This document shows, piece after piece, positions 48,840 through 59,009 of a stretch of DNA of 64,000 bases. Location of the stretch: NCBI RefSeq assembly GCF_004791165.1, contig NZ_SRUZ01000002.1:310001-374000 (forward strand), read 5' to 3'. Positions within the stretch are counted from its first letter, which is position 1; each line of letters begins with the position of its first letter. The translations under genes were made by a program, and so were the position numbers. Origin of the DNA: Mesorhizobium sp. M8A.F.Ca.ET.218.01.1.1 (GTDB lineage: Bacteria; Pseudomonadota; Alphaproteobacteria; Rhizobiales; Rhizobiaceae). The notes beneath the pieces are model-generated. The model saw only the letters and a program-made list of their open reading frames with translations, had not been told where the DNA came from and ran no database searches.

Positions 48840-50041
48840 GATCGTGCCCCGCAGTTGCTACAGGCGCACAGGTGCCGGTGCGATCTGGCGGTTTCTCAAA
48901 TACGGCTTTGCGCCATCGGGTCCACCCCAATAGCTGAGCGTCGTTCGCACGGGGAATTGTGTTCACCACGCCGGGCGACTTGACCGTCCACCGCCGGAGC
49001 GCTGAACGGTCCGCTAGTGAGGCGCTCCCCGAATCGTCGTTTATCCCGCTCGCCCCGGACCGGGTGACAGCCAGCGTTGCCGCTACGCTGCGGAGAAAAA
49101 CCGTCAGCGCGTGGCATTCGGACATAAGCTGATCGACGCCAAGAATAAGCCCCACGGAGGTGACCGGTGCGGCCGGAACAAGAAAGAGCGTTGCAGCCAT
49201 TGTGACGAGGCCTGCACCGGTAATGCGGGTTGTTCCGTTCGAAGGGAACAATGCGACAAACAGCATGAGGATCCGGCAGCCGATCGGGAGATCAGTTTTC
49301 GTCGCTTGGGCGATGAAAAGGGCGGCGAGCATCATATTCGTGCCGTCCAGATTGAATGGAATGAGACCCACGACCGAATGCGTGGCGCCGGCCCTTTCCA
49401 TCTTCTCCATGAGCGAGGCCAGCGCGGCCTCTGAGGAGGACATTGCGAGCAGCAGCTCGTCCTTGATGTATCGGACGAGAGAGAAGAGCGAGCGGCCGTT
49501 GTAGCGGCAGACCGCGCCGAACAGGACCGAGAGGAACAAGACTTGCAGGATGTCGCCTTCCGCGAAGGCATTGGCAATCGTTGACGGGATGATGTTCATC
49601 AGGAAGCTGGTCACGGACTGCTCGTGAGCCGTGGCCACATAGCCCTTAACGGCTTGGACATCGAGCGAGGCCGGATCGATGTTGAGGCCGGCGCCAGGCT
49701 GAACGATATTCGCGACAATCAGCCCGACAACAAACAAAAGCGAGCGTCGAAAAGGTGAGAAAATAGACCATCGCCTTGGCGGCAACTCGGCCGACCTTCT
49801 GCAGATCGCTCATGCCGGCAATGCCGGTCGCCATTGTCAGGAAGATGACAGGTACGGTGATTATCTTGACGACATCGACGAAGGCATCGCCGAGCGGCTT
49901 CAGGCTGTGGCCGGTCTCCAAATGGAAATAGCCGATTGCGGCACCCAGGATTATGGCGGCAAGTACCTGCACGTAGGTCCGGGCAAAATGGCGCTTGCGG
50001 GGCGCTGCGATCGCGCGGGGAACTCTTGGAACCAACACCGT
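48840..50041 (-). pseudogene. Broken C4-dicarboxylate transporter gene (dctA relic)
   Basis: The N-terminus ([20 protein letters not shown], then [20 protein letters not shown]) matches DctA. A frameshift near 49735 moves homology to another frame ([16 protein letters not shown]). Roughly 80 residues are missing between [14 protein letters not shown] and [17 protein letters not shown] small deletion changes the substrate-site loop to [13 protein letters not shown], lacking the PTGYS part. Homology fades after [17 protein letters not shown]. DctA normally feeds bacteroids with dicarboxylates, so a working copy must be elsewhere in a nitrogen-fixing strain. Confidence 0.85.
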
Positions 50042-50742
50042 CTCTCTCCTTGACCGGATCGGGGTGGGGCTCCTCCCTCTCCCATGCAGTGCTCCGGTCG
50101 AACGCTGCGCCCACTTCGGCGCAAACGATGTGCCAAATAGCAAAGAGGGGAAAACGCGCAGGACCTCACGCAATGCTTGCGATTCGCTCTCCCACACTCG
50201 TGCAGTGGTTGCCTGTCGCAACTATGGAAGGGTCGATTCTTGGGAACTCCAAAGGCCGCTCTTTGCGTCGAGCAGCTTGGCTGCCTGGAAGGTTCCCTCT
50301 TTGCCTTGCGGTCTGCGAGCTGAGTCCAGATCGTCATCATTTGGCTGCGCGCCGCACGGGGCTCGAAAGATTCAATCGAGGACGGGTCCTCTTGGAAAAC
50401 GGGGGCAGCGTTGGTCAAGCCCTTCCACCCTGCTGTCCCAATGGTGTTCAGAAGCTCAGTTCACGATCAAGCGATGGATCAGCGTCATCTGGCGTTTGCG
50501 CCATCGCGGCGGCGTTGCAACGGGTCTGCCAAAGATGAGAAGGCCGCGAGGCAGGGTCCGAGACCTAGACTCCAACCTCATAGCGCGCTCGGCTCGCGTT
50601 CGGAAGGTTCGAACCGCAGCACGATCAGGTGGCGACACCGTTGGTCGGAACCGGAACCCGACGAATGATCGTTCGTGACCGACATCTGTGAACAAGCAGT
50701 ATGTGTCATTGCAATCACCACCCGTTGCGCGGAAATGCCCAT
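50042..50742. other. Gap upstream of the dctA relic; no gene recognised
   Basis: About 700 bases of overlapping short frames, without a start, family motif or promoter element that I can support. Probably eroded DNA. Confidence 0.4.
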
Positions 50743-51132
50743 ATGGCCGTGAATGAACTGGATTTGGTGATTTTCCAGATGGCGGTGGAAAGCGTCCGCT
50801 TGCTCTCTTCAAGCTTTGATGAGAAGGCGGCTGAGATAGCCACGAGGAGCCGTGGTAGCCTTCTTTTTGACGTGCGGGTGGACGGTGACCTGGAGGTCCA
50901 GCGAGTCGCAGCCATTGGATATCCAGGCGACAAGATCGGTGTGGTGGCATTGGACCGAGAGGGCCTTGTTAGCTGTTGTTGCCTAGTCAATGGCACCTTC
51001 TCACCTTTCATTGCACCGTTGGAGAACTGGACCAGCATGCCCCTTTCGATGCAGGCCCAGATCGATGTCACAGGCTATGCGAGGCTCCTTCTGGCCGCCT
51101 TGCGAAATGCTGGACATATGCTGGACAGGTAG
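50743..51132 (+). CDS. Hypothetical protein, 129 residues
   Basis: The frame starts at an ATG (MAVNELDLVIFQMAVESVRL) and ends with AALRNAGHMLDR. It looks like a real soluble alpha/beta protein: hydrophobic residues are regularly spaced, and a central part carries SLLFDVRVDGDLEVQRVAAI. A cysteine triplet (SCCCLV) lies near residue 77. No family recognised and no strong ribosome-binding site. It stands alone between relics. Confidence 0.5.
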   Translation: MAVNELDLVIFQMAVESVRLLSSSFDEKAAEIATRSRGSLLFDVRVDGDLEVQRVAAIGYPGDKIGVVALDREGLVSCCCLVNGTFSPFIAPLENWTSMPLSMQAQIDVTGYARLLLAALRNAGHMLDR

Positions 51133-51321
51133 CATCGCGATGATGTCTGTGATGAGATGGTGCAAACGGCTGGATGAGGCGATCGCTTGCTGGCAGCTTT
51201 GGCAACAAAGCGATCGGTGAGTTCGCAATGCTGGAACACGTCCTTTAGACTCTGCAGTTAAGTTAGCGGACTACCATCTGACGAATGCCCTCTGACAGTC
51301 TGCATGGCGCGGCATGCCCTC

Positions 51322-51567
51322 TTAGGAATGCAGCCGTGGTTCTACACCATCGGCTGTTTTTGTGTCGAAGGCGACGGGCACGCCATGAACGAAGGAAGCG
51401 GCCGCCAACAGTTCCTCCAACTCGCGGTCGGTGGCCTTGCATGCCGGCATTAGTGTTCGGATGGCGCGGATCGCCTGCGCCATGGAGAGAAAGCGGACCC
51501 TTCCCCTGGAAAGGACATAGGCTTCTGCGGCTTTTTCGACGGTGACGGTGTGAAACGAATTGGTCAT
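51322..51567 (-). CDS. Hypothetical protein, 81 residues
   Basis: The ATG at 51567 has GGAGG eight bases upstream, a strong site. The product (MTNSFHTVTVEKAAEAYVLS and on) is a small soluble protein with a helical middle (MAQAIRAIRTLMPA). It resembles the many short conserved proteins of rhizobial accessory regions, but I cannot name the family. Confidence 0.5.
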   Translation of the reverse strand: MTNSFHTVTVEKAAEAYVLSRGRVRFLSMAQAIRAIRTLMPACKATDRELEELLAAASFVHGVPVAFDTKTADGVEPRLHS

Positions 51568-51766
51568 GACGAATTCCTCCCTGAACCCTGACCAACCCGA
51601 CTTATGGCACGAATTCGACCGCCTTCAAGCCTATGTCCGATTGCGGACAATAGCTGCGATTCGTTCAAAACCGCTGATGCTTTTGGGCGACCTGGTGAGG
51701 GGCAAGGAGACGTCGGCTGAACCCGTTTCAACCGACATGCTTCAGGCAGCGGCCAGGCCGAAATAA
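51566..51766 (+). CDS. Possible small protein, 66 residues
   Basis: A plus-strand frame (MTNSSLNPDQPDLWHEFDRL) whose ATG overlaps the divergent 81-residue gene by two bases and whose end overlaps the Crp/Fnr relic. No clear ribosome-binding site. Composition is protein-like, but support is weak. Confidence 0.25.
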   Translation: MTNSSLNPDQPDLWHEFDRLQAYVRLRTIAAIRSKPLMLLGDLVRGKETSAEPVSTDMLQAAARPK

Positions 51767-52431
51767 CGCTGCTCCTCCTTGTCATAAGCGCCATGTGTGA
51801 GCTTTATCAATCCGGCACGGTCGATGATCGTGATCTCGCCGCGCTTGGCGTGCACCAGTCCTCGATACTCAAGCATTTGCAGGGCCGTGGTGACCCCGGG
51901 CGGTGGGCGCGAGCATGGTCGCCAGAAATTCATGCGTCGGGAGGATCTTATCTCCTTCCGCACGGTCGTGGACCATCAGCTGCCAGCGGGCCAGCCGTTC
52001 TTCGATCTTGGAGTGGCCATTGACCAGTGCCGTCCGGCATGATTGGACGAGGAACGCGTGGGCATAATCCAGCACTGAGGTGCGAAGCGACGGGCTAATC
52101 GCAGGGCGAAGGTTTTCAACCGGCAGGCGCCAGGTAGTGCTTTCCTTTCCGAGAATGACGGCAATTCCTTTCATCCCGTCATAGCCGACAATGCCGACTT
52201 CACCTTGCCGCCCGCCGGTCATGGTGGCGACCACCGACGCGATGCCCCTCTCGGGAAAATATACGTTCTTGATCGGCTGATGCGCGACCTCCAACTGGTC
52301 CTTGATGCCCGGTTCGACGTGATGCAGCGATGGTCGCAAAAGCGCGAAGTCCTGCGGGGTGAGGGCTTCAGCACCTGGTCGCGAAAGAGGGATCGGGCAA
52401 GGCTCTCTTCCAACGGGGCAAGAGCGCGCAC
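51742..52431 (-). pseudogene. Broken Crp/Fnr-family regulator
   Basis: The cyclic-nucleotide-type sensor domain is readable (LTPQDFALLRPSLHHVEPGI, VYFPERGIASVVATMTGG, VGIVGYDGMKGIAVILG) and is followed by LPTHEFLATMLA. Within the helix-turn-helix a frameshift near 51910 moves the rest to another frame (PGVTTALQMLEYRGLVHAKR, then RAGLIKLTHGAYDKEEQRYF). The extreme N-terminus also shifts frame near 52400. The DNA-binding helix is therefore disrupted. This family of non-FNR Crp-like proteins is common in rhizobia. Confidence 0.8.
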
Positions 52432-52938
52432 GTCTTACTGTCGGCTGCACCGAAGTAAATGCCGGCCGATGCCAAAGCATAGGCTTCGAAACGCGCGATT
52501 GCAAAGCCCTGTCGGGGCAGTGCAGTCATGCTAGAAGTCGCGCCGCCTACGATAGGCAGCGGATGACATGATTCCCTTCTGCGGCGGCCACCAAGAACGG
52601 CTCGGGCACGCTTTAATCGTTCATACACAAGCTCGCAGGAATGTAAGCAGCGGAACAATCGGGTGATTCGTACCGCCCTGCCCTTTCAGAGATCAAGTCA
52701 TTGGACGTCAATTCGGCTGGAACGCCTCGTCGAACGGCCCAGGAAAATGCAGCCGGATGAGCAATGGTGGTTCACCTTATGTGCGGTCCCGGATATGCGG
52801 TCCGGCGGCTCATCTCCCAATAGCTTGTCGATGGGGAAGTGGAACTCGTCATGTCGCCGCGAACCGTCACCGCGCTAGCGGGGCTCTTTTGAAGACGCCG
52901 GTGTTTTTCTTTGTGGAACTGAATCTGTGAGGTGATTG
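52432..52938. other. Gap; no gene recognised
   Basis: A 71-codon frame at 52663-52878 has no family resemblance and no ribosome-binding site. Nothing else supported. Confidence 0.4.
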
Positions 52939-53187
52939 ATGCATGAATCAAACATTTGCGTATTTCCGCTGCATCGGCGACGTATATTGGTCGAAAGTAT
53001 CGCCCAGGCCCTCGAGACCAAGAACGGCGAGGCGGCGAGTGCGTTCTGGCGCTGTGCTGCCAAGAAAATGCTCATTCAATTGTCCGATGTAGGAATTGCG
53101 CCAGAGCTCGCTGCGCAGGAGGTTGGAAGCCTTCTTCATGCGGTCTTGGACGACATGGCCAACCGAACGGTAATGCACAAAGCATAG
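52939..53187 (+). CDS. Small conserved rhizobial protein, DUF6074-like
   Basis: An 82-residue protein starting at the ATG at 52939 with GAGG seven bases upstream. The phrases VFPLHRRRILVESIAQALET and GEAASAFWRCAAKKMLIQLS, then ELAAQEVGSLLHAVLDDM, follow the pattern of short proteins I associate with DUF6074. Soluble and helical. Function unknown; the family name is from memory. Confidence 0.6.
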   Translation: MHESNICVFPLHRRRILVESIAQALETKNGEAASAFWRCAAKKMLIQLSDVGIAPELAAQEVGSLLHAVLDDMANRTVMHKA

Positions 53188-53553
53188 GCTCGGGCGCTGT
53201 TGGACCGCGCGTCAGCTCGGGTCCTTATCAGGGGACTGCTCCGACTGGCCGACGGTCCGGCCAAACCGGCATACCGGCAAAGGTTTGAGGTTGCGATCGC
53301 TCACGGCGGCCGGTCCAATATTCTAAGACGACCTCAGAAGCCACGTTGGCTTCTTTGGACGAAGCGGAGGGGCGCCATTTTGGCGTGCTCACGCTGGACT
53401 GCGGGTTGCGCCTACGGAAATCCAAAGTCCGGCCGCGCGAGCCAATCGACCGGAACAGTCGAAAGCTCGTGGGGGCGGGTCCGCTCACCCTCACGGCGGC
53501 GGTGGCGGCCGTGAGCAGACTTAACTCAAGTCACGGCTGAGCATCCGCAGGCG
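53188..53553. other. Gap downstream of traI; no gene recognised
   Basis: About 365 bases. TCGAAAGCT occurs near 53458, but the rest of a tts box is missing. No supported frame. Confidence 0.4.
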
Positions 53554-54186
53554 CTATGCCGATTGGATGAGAACTGGTTGCCACAACACCGGCCCGTTGA
53601 GGCGTCCCCTCCAGCGGATGCGCAAGAGACTGGCGTAGGAAATATCGAGGAAGCCGGCGACTGCCTCGGTGTTGCCGACCTGCTTGGGCTGTCCGATACG
53701 TGACAACGGCCAGGTGGCGAGACGAAGGATCCTTTCGATGCGCGTATCTGTCACCGTTACGATCCCGGAGAGATTGTTGGCCAAGCCGAATTCGATGATC
53801 CCCGCGAAGAGCTCGTAGGTTGCTTGGGCCAGGCCGCCAGCTGCCTTCGGCGCTGTCGCAGGGAGATCGAGCGCGAAACGACTACTCTCCCAGATATCGG
53901 CACTCGCAGGGACCACCATCTCATCCAGCAGCGTCGGAAACGTATCGCGCAACATTGTCGGTCCGGTGGTCGGCAAAAGGCGGACGCAGCCGCAAGTTCG
54001 CCAATCGGACCCCTTGAGAAGCAGGTAGACGGGGTTCAGGCTGTCAAACGGGTCCGTTTCCATTTCGCCTTCGGTCTGCACTTCCCAATCGAGCCGCTTC
54101 TTGAAAACCCGATACCTAAGTCCGTGCATTTCCTTGAGTTCGCTCGCAAACTCGGCGTAGCAGTCGGGTGTTATCAGCTGCATCAT
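53554..54186 (-). CDS. traI: TraI-type acyl-homoserine lactone synthase (LuxI family)
   Basis: A 210-residue autoinducer synthase. LuxI family positions are visible: R and F in LRYRVFKKRLDWEV near residue 25, the acidic EMETDPFDSLNP, and WESSRFALD near residue 103. The ATG at 54186 begins MMQLITPDCYAEF. It lies 92 bases after traR, with a lux-type box between them, so a positive feedback loop is expected. In ICEMlSym the TraR/TraI pair controls excision and transfer. Confidence 0.93.
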   Translation of the reverse strand: MMQLITPDCYAEFASELKEMHGLRYRVFKKRLDWEVQTEGEMETDPFDSLNPVYLLLKGSDWRTCGCVRLLPTTGPTMLRDTFPTLLDEMVVPASADIWESSRFALDLPATAPKAAGGLAQATYELFAGIIEFGLANNLSGIVTVTDTRIERILRLATWPLSRIGQPKQVGNTEAVAGFLDISYASLLRIRWRGRLNGPVLWQPVLIQSA

Positions 54187-54244
54187 TGTCGTCTCCGTGC
54201 GGGATGTGTCCACGCAATCGAAGGGCAAAGCCGTCATGAATGCA

Positions 54245-54264
54245 GCCTGTAGACCTTTACAGCT
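54245..54264 (-). promoter_or_regulatory. lux/tra-type box upstream of traI
   Basis: GCCTGTAGACCTTTACAGCT is an imperfect 20-base inverted repeat with arms CTGTA and TACAG. It matches the classic lux box (ACCTGTAGGATCGTACAGGT) at 13 of 20 positions. It ends 58 bases before the traI ATG. Confidence 0.75.
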
Positions 54265-54278
54265 AGACTTGGAGAGGA

Positions 54279-54998
54279 TCAGGATCTCGCCCGAGCAGCC
54301 ATCCGCACTACGGCCTGGTTGATGGTTCGCACGCCAAGCTTCGCCTTGGCGTTTTCCTGATGGAAGGTCACGGTGCGTTTCGAGACACCGAGAATCTGGC
54401 TGATATCCCAGGCCGACTTGCCGCACGCCGCCCATTTCAGGCACTCGAACTCCCGCCGGGTGAGCGTTATGCCATCTACCACGCAATCTTCGGCGAGCCT
54501 GCGCCGGGCATGGATATGAACGTTGATCGCAACCAGTTGCATTGCTTTTTCGTAGCGCGTCAGCGACCTCAGAAATGGCGGATGCGCCTCGTTGGAGGCG
54601 AAGGTCAGTGCGGCGAACCGGCCGCGATGATCATGCATCGACATGGTCAGTCCGCCGCGAATGCCGAACTCAGCTGCTTTTTCCAGGACTTCCTGCTGAG
54701 AGGTCGGCAAATAACGGTGATCGCGGTCCACACCCCAGTCGAAGGTATCCCAGCCCCGCAGTCCCCGCAGGATCACGGGATCCACGCTGTGGTAGCGCTG
54801 TTGCAGGTAATGTGATGTCCATGATGATGGATAATTCGAGATCAATCGCGGCCTGTCGCCGGAAGCGGATGGGTAGGTGAAATAAGCGAAGAGCGGAAAG
54901 TCGAACCCGGCTGCGGCGGACGCCATTGCCTCATGGAGATCGACGGCATCGACGCTTGCAGAGAGTTGCTCGACCAAGGTTTCAAATACGCGATGCAT
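54279..54998 (-). CDS. traR: TraR, LuxR-family quorum-sensing regulator
   Basis: A 239-residue regulator. The autoinducer-binding domain shows SNYPSSWTSHYLQQRYHSVD with the family tryptophan, tyrosine and aspartate, then FDWGVDRDHRYL. The C-terminal GerE-type helix-turn-helix contains LTRREFECLKWAACGKSAWD and ILGVSKRTVTFHQENAKAKL. Directly upstream of traI. It probably binds the box between the two genes when acyl-homoserine lactone accumulates. Confidence 0.93.
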   Translation of the reverse strand: MHRVFETLVEQLSASVDAVDLHEAMASAAAGFDFPLFAYFTYPSASGDRPRLISNYPSSWTSHYLQQRYHSVDPVILRGLRGWDTFDWGVDRDHRYLPTSQQEVLEKAAEFGIRGGLTMSMHDHRGRFAALTFASNEAHPPFLRSLTRYEKAMQLVAINVHIHARRRLAEDCVVDGITLTRREFECLKWAACGKSAWDISQILGVSKRTVTFHQENAKAKLGVRTINQAVVRMAARARS

Positions 54999-55096
54999 CT
55001 GCGCTTAGCGTACCTCGCGGAGGTTGCTGGAAGCCGACGGAGACGTGGTTCTAAATGATGGCCTGTCCCTGCAGGGCATACGACGCGCCGCCGTCA

Positions 55097-56005
55097 TCAC
55101 CGCAATTGCTGTGCTGCTTCCGATTGGAGAGAGCTCCGCCCACCTGACCAACTACCGATGGGTGATATTGCGACGTTATCGATGAGCCGCGTGTCGCCAA
55201 GCCAAGCCGCAGCAAGCAAGCGTGCCGGTCGGTCAAGGCTTGCTAACGATTGCAGGTCTGTTTCTCCGCGCAGCTCCAGGTATTCGAGCTCGCGATAGCC
55301 GGCAGCCAGAATTGCTGCACGCGCTTCATCAAGCGTAGGCAGGATGGGGGAGCCGCGTGCAAGCCGCTCGGCCGTATCGAGCAGGACCGATGCTAGTTTT
55401 GGGGCAATGGCGCGTTGGGCTGGGGAGAGCCGCACGTTACGCGACGATAGCGCAAGACCATCGGCTTCGCGGACTGTCGGACAGGGCACAATAGTGATCG
55501 GAATGTCGAGATCCCGGACCAAGCGCCTGACAAGCTGAAGTTGCTGAAAATCCTTTTCGCCAAAAAAGGCGAAGTCAGCGCCGGCCTGCAGGAAGAGCTT
55601 GGCCACGACCGTCGCCACGCCATTGAAATGGCCGGGCCGGAATGCGCCGCAAAGGCATTCGCTGATGCCGGACACTGAAACGGCCGTGGCGAAGCCCACC
55701 TGGTACATTTCCTCTGTGTCCGGCACATAGAGCAGATGCGTGCCCAGCAGAGCGAGCTTGGCAGCATCGTCGCTTTCCGTCCGAGGGTAGGCAATCAGGT
55801 CGGCGGGGCTGTTGAACTGCTTGGGGTTTACGAACAGCGTCACGATCACCCGCTCGGCCCTTTCGAGCGCCTTCCGCACGAGGCTCAGATGCCCGTCGTG
55901 CAAGGCTCCCATGGTCGGCACAATACCGATCGTGGCACCCGAGCGACGCCATTGCGCAACGACGCCGCGCAGCTCGCTCACGGTTCGAGCGATCGGCACG
56001 CTCAT
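55097..56005 (-). CDS. panC: PanC, pantothenate synthetase
   Basis: Joins pantoate and beta-alanine using ATP, the last step of pantothenate synthesis; 302 residues. The nucleotide-binding [25 protein letters not shown] and the [20 protein letters not shown] stretch are present, followed by SSRNVRLSP. Overlaps panB by four bases (ATGA), so the two form an operon. Island-borne panBC is known in M. loti. Confidence 0.96.
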   Translation of the reverse strand: MSVPIARTVSELRGVVAQWRRSGATIGIVPTMGALHDGHLSLVRKALERAERVIVTLFVNPKQFNSPADLIAYPRTESDDAAKLALLGTHLLYVPDTEEMYQVGFATAVSVSGISECLCGAFRPGHFNGVATVVAKLFLQAGADFAFFGEKDFQQLQLVRRLVRDLDIPITIVPCPTVREADGLALSSRNVRLSPAQRAIAPKLASVLLDTAERLARGSPILPTLDEARAAILAAGYRELEYLELRGETDLQSLASLDRPARLLAAAWLGDTRLIDNVAISPIGSWSGGRSSLQSEAAQQLR

Positions 56006-56811
56006 GTGAAGTCACCGGCCTTCAAGGCGTTGACATAGAGATGTTCGACCGCCGGAAAGTGCCGGTTCCGCACATCGGTGGCGTAAGCGGCGATTGCCGC
56101 CTCAGCCTGCTCACCGAGCTCGGCATAGCGTTTGACGAACTTCGGCCGAAATGAGGTGAAGAGCCCGAGCATATCGTGGCTCACCAGAATCTGGCCGTCG
56201 CAAGCTGGCGAGGCACCGATGCCGATTGTGGGTATGTCGATATCGGCGGTTATCTGCCGTGCAAGCTGCTCCGGTATCTTTTCCAGCACCAAGGAGAAGG
56301 CGCCCGCTTCGGTTACCGCCCTGGCGTCGCGCCTGATCCGCTCTGCATCGGCTCCCCGGCCCTGCACACGATAGCCTCCAAACGTGTTTACCGCCTGCGG
56401 CGTCAGGCCCACATGGGCCATGACAGGTACGCCGCGCGCGGTAAGGAAGCGGATGGTTTCCGAGATGGTCTCGCCGCCCTCGATCTTTACCGCTGAACAA
56501 CCGGTCTCACCCATCACGCGCGCAGCGTTGCCGAAAGCGTGCTCTGGGCTTTCCTCGTAGGAACCGAAGGGCAGGTCGACGACCATCAGCGCGTGTTCAA
56601 GGCCGCGGCGAACGGCCTGTCCGTGCATGATCATCATGTCGAGCGTGACCCCCAGCGTCGACGACAGGCCGTGCAGCACCATGCCGACGCTGTCGCCGAC
56701 AAGAACGATGTCGCAGTGGCGATCGAGCAGCCTCGCGACCGGCGTGGTGTAGGCCGTCAAGCATACAAGTGGCGTCTGGCCTTTTCGCGATCGAATATCT
56801 GGAGGAGTCAT
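56002..56811 (-). CDS. panB: PanB, 3-methyl-2-oxobutanoate hydroxymethyltransferase
   Basis: First committed enzyme of pantothenate synthesis, using methylene-tetrahydrofolate to make ketopantoate; 269 residues from the ATG at 56811. A TTG start 27 bases earlier is possible. Family phrases: [59 protein letters not shown], and [18 protein letters not shown]. Divergent from nrtR. Confidence 0.96.
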   Translation of the reverse strand: MTPPDIRSRKGQTPLVCLTAYTTPVARLLDRHCDIVLVGDSVGMVLHGLSSTLGVTLDMMIMHGQAVRRGLEHALMVVDLPFGSYEESPEHAFGNAARVMGETGCSAVKIEGGETISETIRFLTARGVPVMAHVGLTPQAVNTFGGYRVQGRGADAERIRRDARAVTEAGAFSLVLEKIPEQLARQITADIDIPTIGIGASPACDGQILVSHDMLGLFTSFRPKFVKRYAELGEQAEAAIAAYATDVRNRHFPAVEHLYVNALKAGDFT

Positions 56812-57009
56812 CCCTTTTATCTCACCAGCCGCGCTCAACCGAGGCCCCTTCCCTTACGTTACCAACAGCGGGTGTCGCGTTTGGCATATTTTTGTGCGAC
56901 TGCGAAGAGCTAAAAACAGCGCTTGAGTACTCTGGTGTTGACGTGCTGGCTTCCAAGGTTACATTCAATCGATTAAGGCGCTCCGTTGGGCCAACCCGCT
57001 TTCGCAAAC

Positions 57010-57972
57010 ATGGATCCTCAGACAAGAAGAACCAAGAAAGGCAAAGCCGCCGTCAAAGCTGACGAAGCCAAAGTGGACCTGACTGCCGTCGTGGTCGCCG
57101 TAAACGACAGTGAGCCCTGTGTCCTCACAGTCGGTCATGCGGACACCCTCCCTTCTGGACCTTTTGCCCTTGAGCATCGATCACTGCAGTCGGGTTTGAG
57201 GGGGTGGGTGGAGCAGCAGACCGGCCATGCACTTGGATACATCGAGCAACTCTACACCTTCGCCGATCGCGATCGCATCGGCACTGAGCGCCACCAGCGC
57301 GTCATCTCAATCAGCTATCTCGCATTGACCAGGAAGGAACAGGCAACGAACTCGGCCGCGTGCGGCTGGCAAAGTTGGTACGAATATTTTCCCTGGGAGG
57401 ACCACCGCTTCGGCACGCCGCCTGTGCTGCTCGATAGATTGCGGCCCCGCCTGATTGAGTGGGCCGGCGGCGCCAGCGAGCCGACCACTCAACGCGAGCG
57501 CCGGCAGCGCGCTGCGATAGCCTTCGGCTTCGACGACCGCCATTGGAACGAGGAACTCACGCTCCAACGCTACGAGTTGCTCTATGAAGCTGGTCTGATT
57601 GAGGAGGCCGGTGGCGGCAGGGACGCGATTGCGGCCGCGGCTGGCAAACCAATGGTCGCTGACCACCGTCGTATTCTGGCAACCGGGATCGCGCGGCTGC
57701 GTTCGAAGATCAAATACCGGCCGGTCGTGTTCGAGCTTATGCGGCCTTCCTTCACGCTGCTGCAACTGCAGCGAACCGTGGAAGCTTTGGCTGGCAGGCT
57801 GATCAACAAGCCGAACTTCCGGAGATTGGTCGAGCAGCAGGAACTTGTTGAGGAGACCGGGGAGACCTCCCTCGACACGGGCGGCCGACCGGCGAAGCTT
57901 TATCGCTTCCGGCATGCCGTCCTCGACGACAGGGCTATCGCCGGGACAAAATTACCGCTGGCGCGGGCTTGA
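57010..57972 (+). CDS. nrtR: NrtR, Nudix-related repressor of NAD synthesis genes
   Basis: A 320-residue NrtR-type regulator. An N-terminal Nudix-like ligand domain (VDLTAVVVAVNDSEPCVLTV, LRGWVEQQTGHALGYIEQLY, TFADRDR) is followed by a C-terminal winged helix (FELMRPSFTLLQLQRTVEAL, then DTGGRPAKLYRFR). The ATG at 57010 is preferred to a TTG at 56986. It directly precedes nadABC, its expected target, and would sense ADP-ribose-type NAD metabolites. The nadA promoter -35 element overlaps its stop codon. Confidence 0.9.
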   Translation: MDPQTRRTKKGKAAVKADEAKVDLTAVVVAVNDSEPCVLTVGHADTLPSGPFALEHRSLQSGLRGWVEQQTGHALGYIEQLYTFADRDRIGTERHQRVISISYLALTRKEQATNSAACGWQSWYEYFPWEDHRFGTPPVLLDRLRPRLIEWAGGASEPTTQRERRQRAAIAFGFDDRHWNEELTLQRYELLYEAGLIEEAGGGRDAIAAAAGKPMVADHRRILATGIARLRSKIKYRPVVFELMRPSFTLLQLQRTVEALAGRLINKPNFRRLVEQQELVEETGETSLDTGGRPAKLYRFRHAVLDDRAIAGTKLPLARA

Positions 57973-57999
57973 CATACTTATAGTCAAGGTAGATATATT
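57969..57999 (+). promoter_or_regulatory. Sigma70-type nadA promoter, possible NrtR operator
   Basis: TTGACA (57969-57974) is followed 19 bases later by TATATT (57994-57999). The -35 overlaps the nrtR stop. An imperfect inverted repeat (GATATATTC at 57992 and GAATATAATC at 58016) covers the -10 and is a candidate repressor site. Confidence 0.55.
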
Positions 58000-58034
58000 C
58001 CCTTATTGTCAAACCGAATATAATCGAGGCGCCA

Positions 58035-59009
58035 ATGACTGGGGCGTTACCTATGGCTGCGTCCCTGTATGAGCGTGTCCGGCGGGTGATCCCACCCGTT
58101 GAATGGCTCGCGTTCGCCGGCGATATTGAAGCCATCTTAGCGCTGAAGCGTGAGCGCAATGCGGTGGTGCTGGCGCACAATTACCAGACGCCCGAAATTT
58201 TTCATTGCGTGGCAGACATCGTCGGCGACAGCCTGGCGTTGGCCCACAAGGCGGTGACGGTCGACGCCGACATCATCGTGGTTGCCGGCGTTCATTTCAT
58301 GGCCGAGACGGCAAAACTGCTCAATCCGAACAAGACCGTGCTCATCCCGGATCTCCGCGCCGGCTGCTCGCTGGCCGAATCGATCACGGCAAACGACGTG
58401 CGGCTAATGCGGCTGCGGTATCCGGGGGTCCCCGTTGTTACTTACGTCAACACTTCCGCCGCCGTAAAAGCGGAGTCCGACATCTGCTGCACGTCCGGCA
58501 ACGCCAAGGCGGTGGTGGAATCGCTTGGCGTGGCGCGTGTGCTGATGCTCCCGGACGAATATCTGGCGAGGAACGTGGCAGCCGATACAGACGTCGAGAT
58601 CATCGCCTGGAAAGGCCATTGCGAGGTGCATGAGCGCTTCACCGCAGCAGACATCCGGGAACTGCGCGATGCCCATCCAGGCGTCATCGTGCTGGCCCAT
58701 CCAGAATGCCCACCAGACGTTGTCGCGGAGGCGGAGTTCTCCGGCTCGACCGCGGCGATGTCGGATTATGTCGAGCGTGAGAAACCGACGCGTGTCGTCC
58801 TTCTGACCGAATGTTCGATGAGCGACAACGTCGCGGTCGCGCATCCCGACGTCGAGTTCGTTCGCCCATGCAATCTGTGCCCGCACATGAAGCGCATCAA
58901 CCTGGCCAACATTCGCGCCGCACTCGAGCAGAACCGGCATGAGGTCCGGATTGATCCCGAAATTGCCGGCCCCGCCCGCCGCGCGGTCGAGCGCATGCTT
59001 TCCCTATGA
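58035..59009 (+). CDS. nadA: NadA, quinolinate synthase
   Basis: 4Fe-4S enzyme of 324 residues that condenses iminoaspartate with dihydroxyacetone phosphate. Cluster cysteines are seen in [16 protein letters not shown] and [16 protein letters not shown] and [20 protein letters not shown] are family phrases. A second ATG at 58053 is possible. Overlaps nadB by four bases. NAD synthesis genes on the island are known to relieve vitamin auxotrophy of recipients in M. loti. Confidence 0.96.
   Translation: MTGALPMAASLYERVRRVIPPVEWLAFAGDIEAILALKRERNAVVLAHNYQTPEIFHCVADIVGDSLALAHKAVTVDADIIVVAGVHFMAETAKLLNPNKTVLIPDLRAGCSLAESITANDVRLMRLRYPGVPVVTYVNTSAAVKAESDICCTSGNAKAVVESLGVARVLMLPDEYLARNVAADTDVEIIAWKGHCEVHERFTAADIRELRDAHPGVIVLAHPECPPDVVAEAEFSGSTAAMSDYVEREKPTRVVLLTECSMSDNVAVAHPDVEFVRPCNLCPHMKRINLANIRAALEQNRHEVRIDPEIAGPARRAVERMLSL

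Noticed and set aside
51602..51620. Sigma54 element beginning TGGCACGAATT
   Set aside because: The -12 TTGC half is absent.
53450..53480. Second tts box suggested by TCGAAAGCT
   Set aside because: The left half (GTCAGCTT) is missing and no effector-like gene follows.
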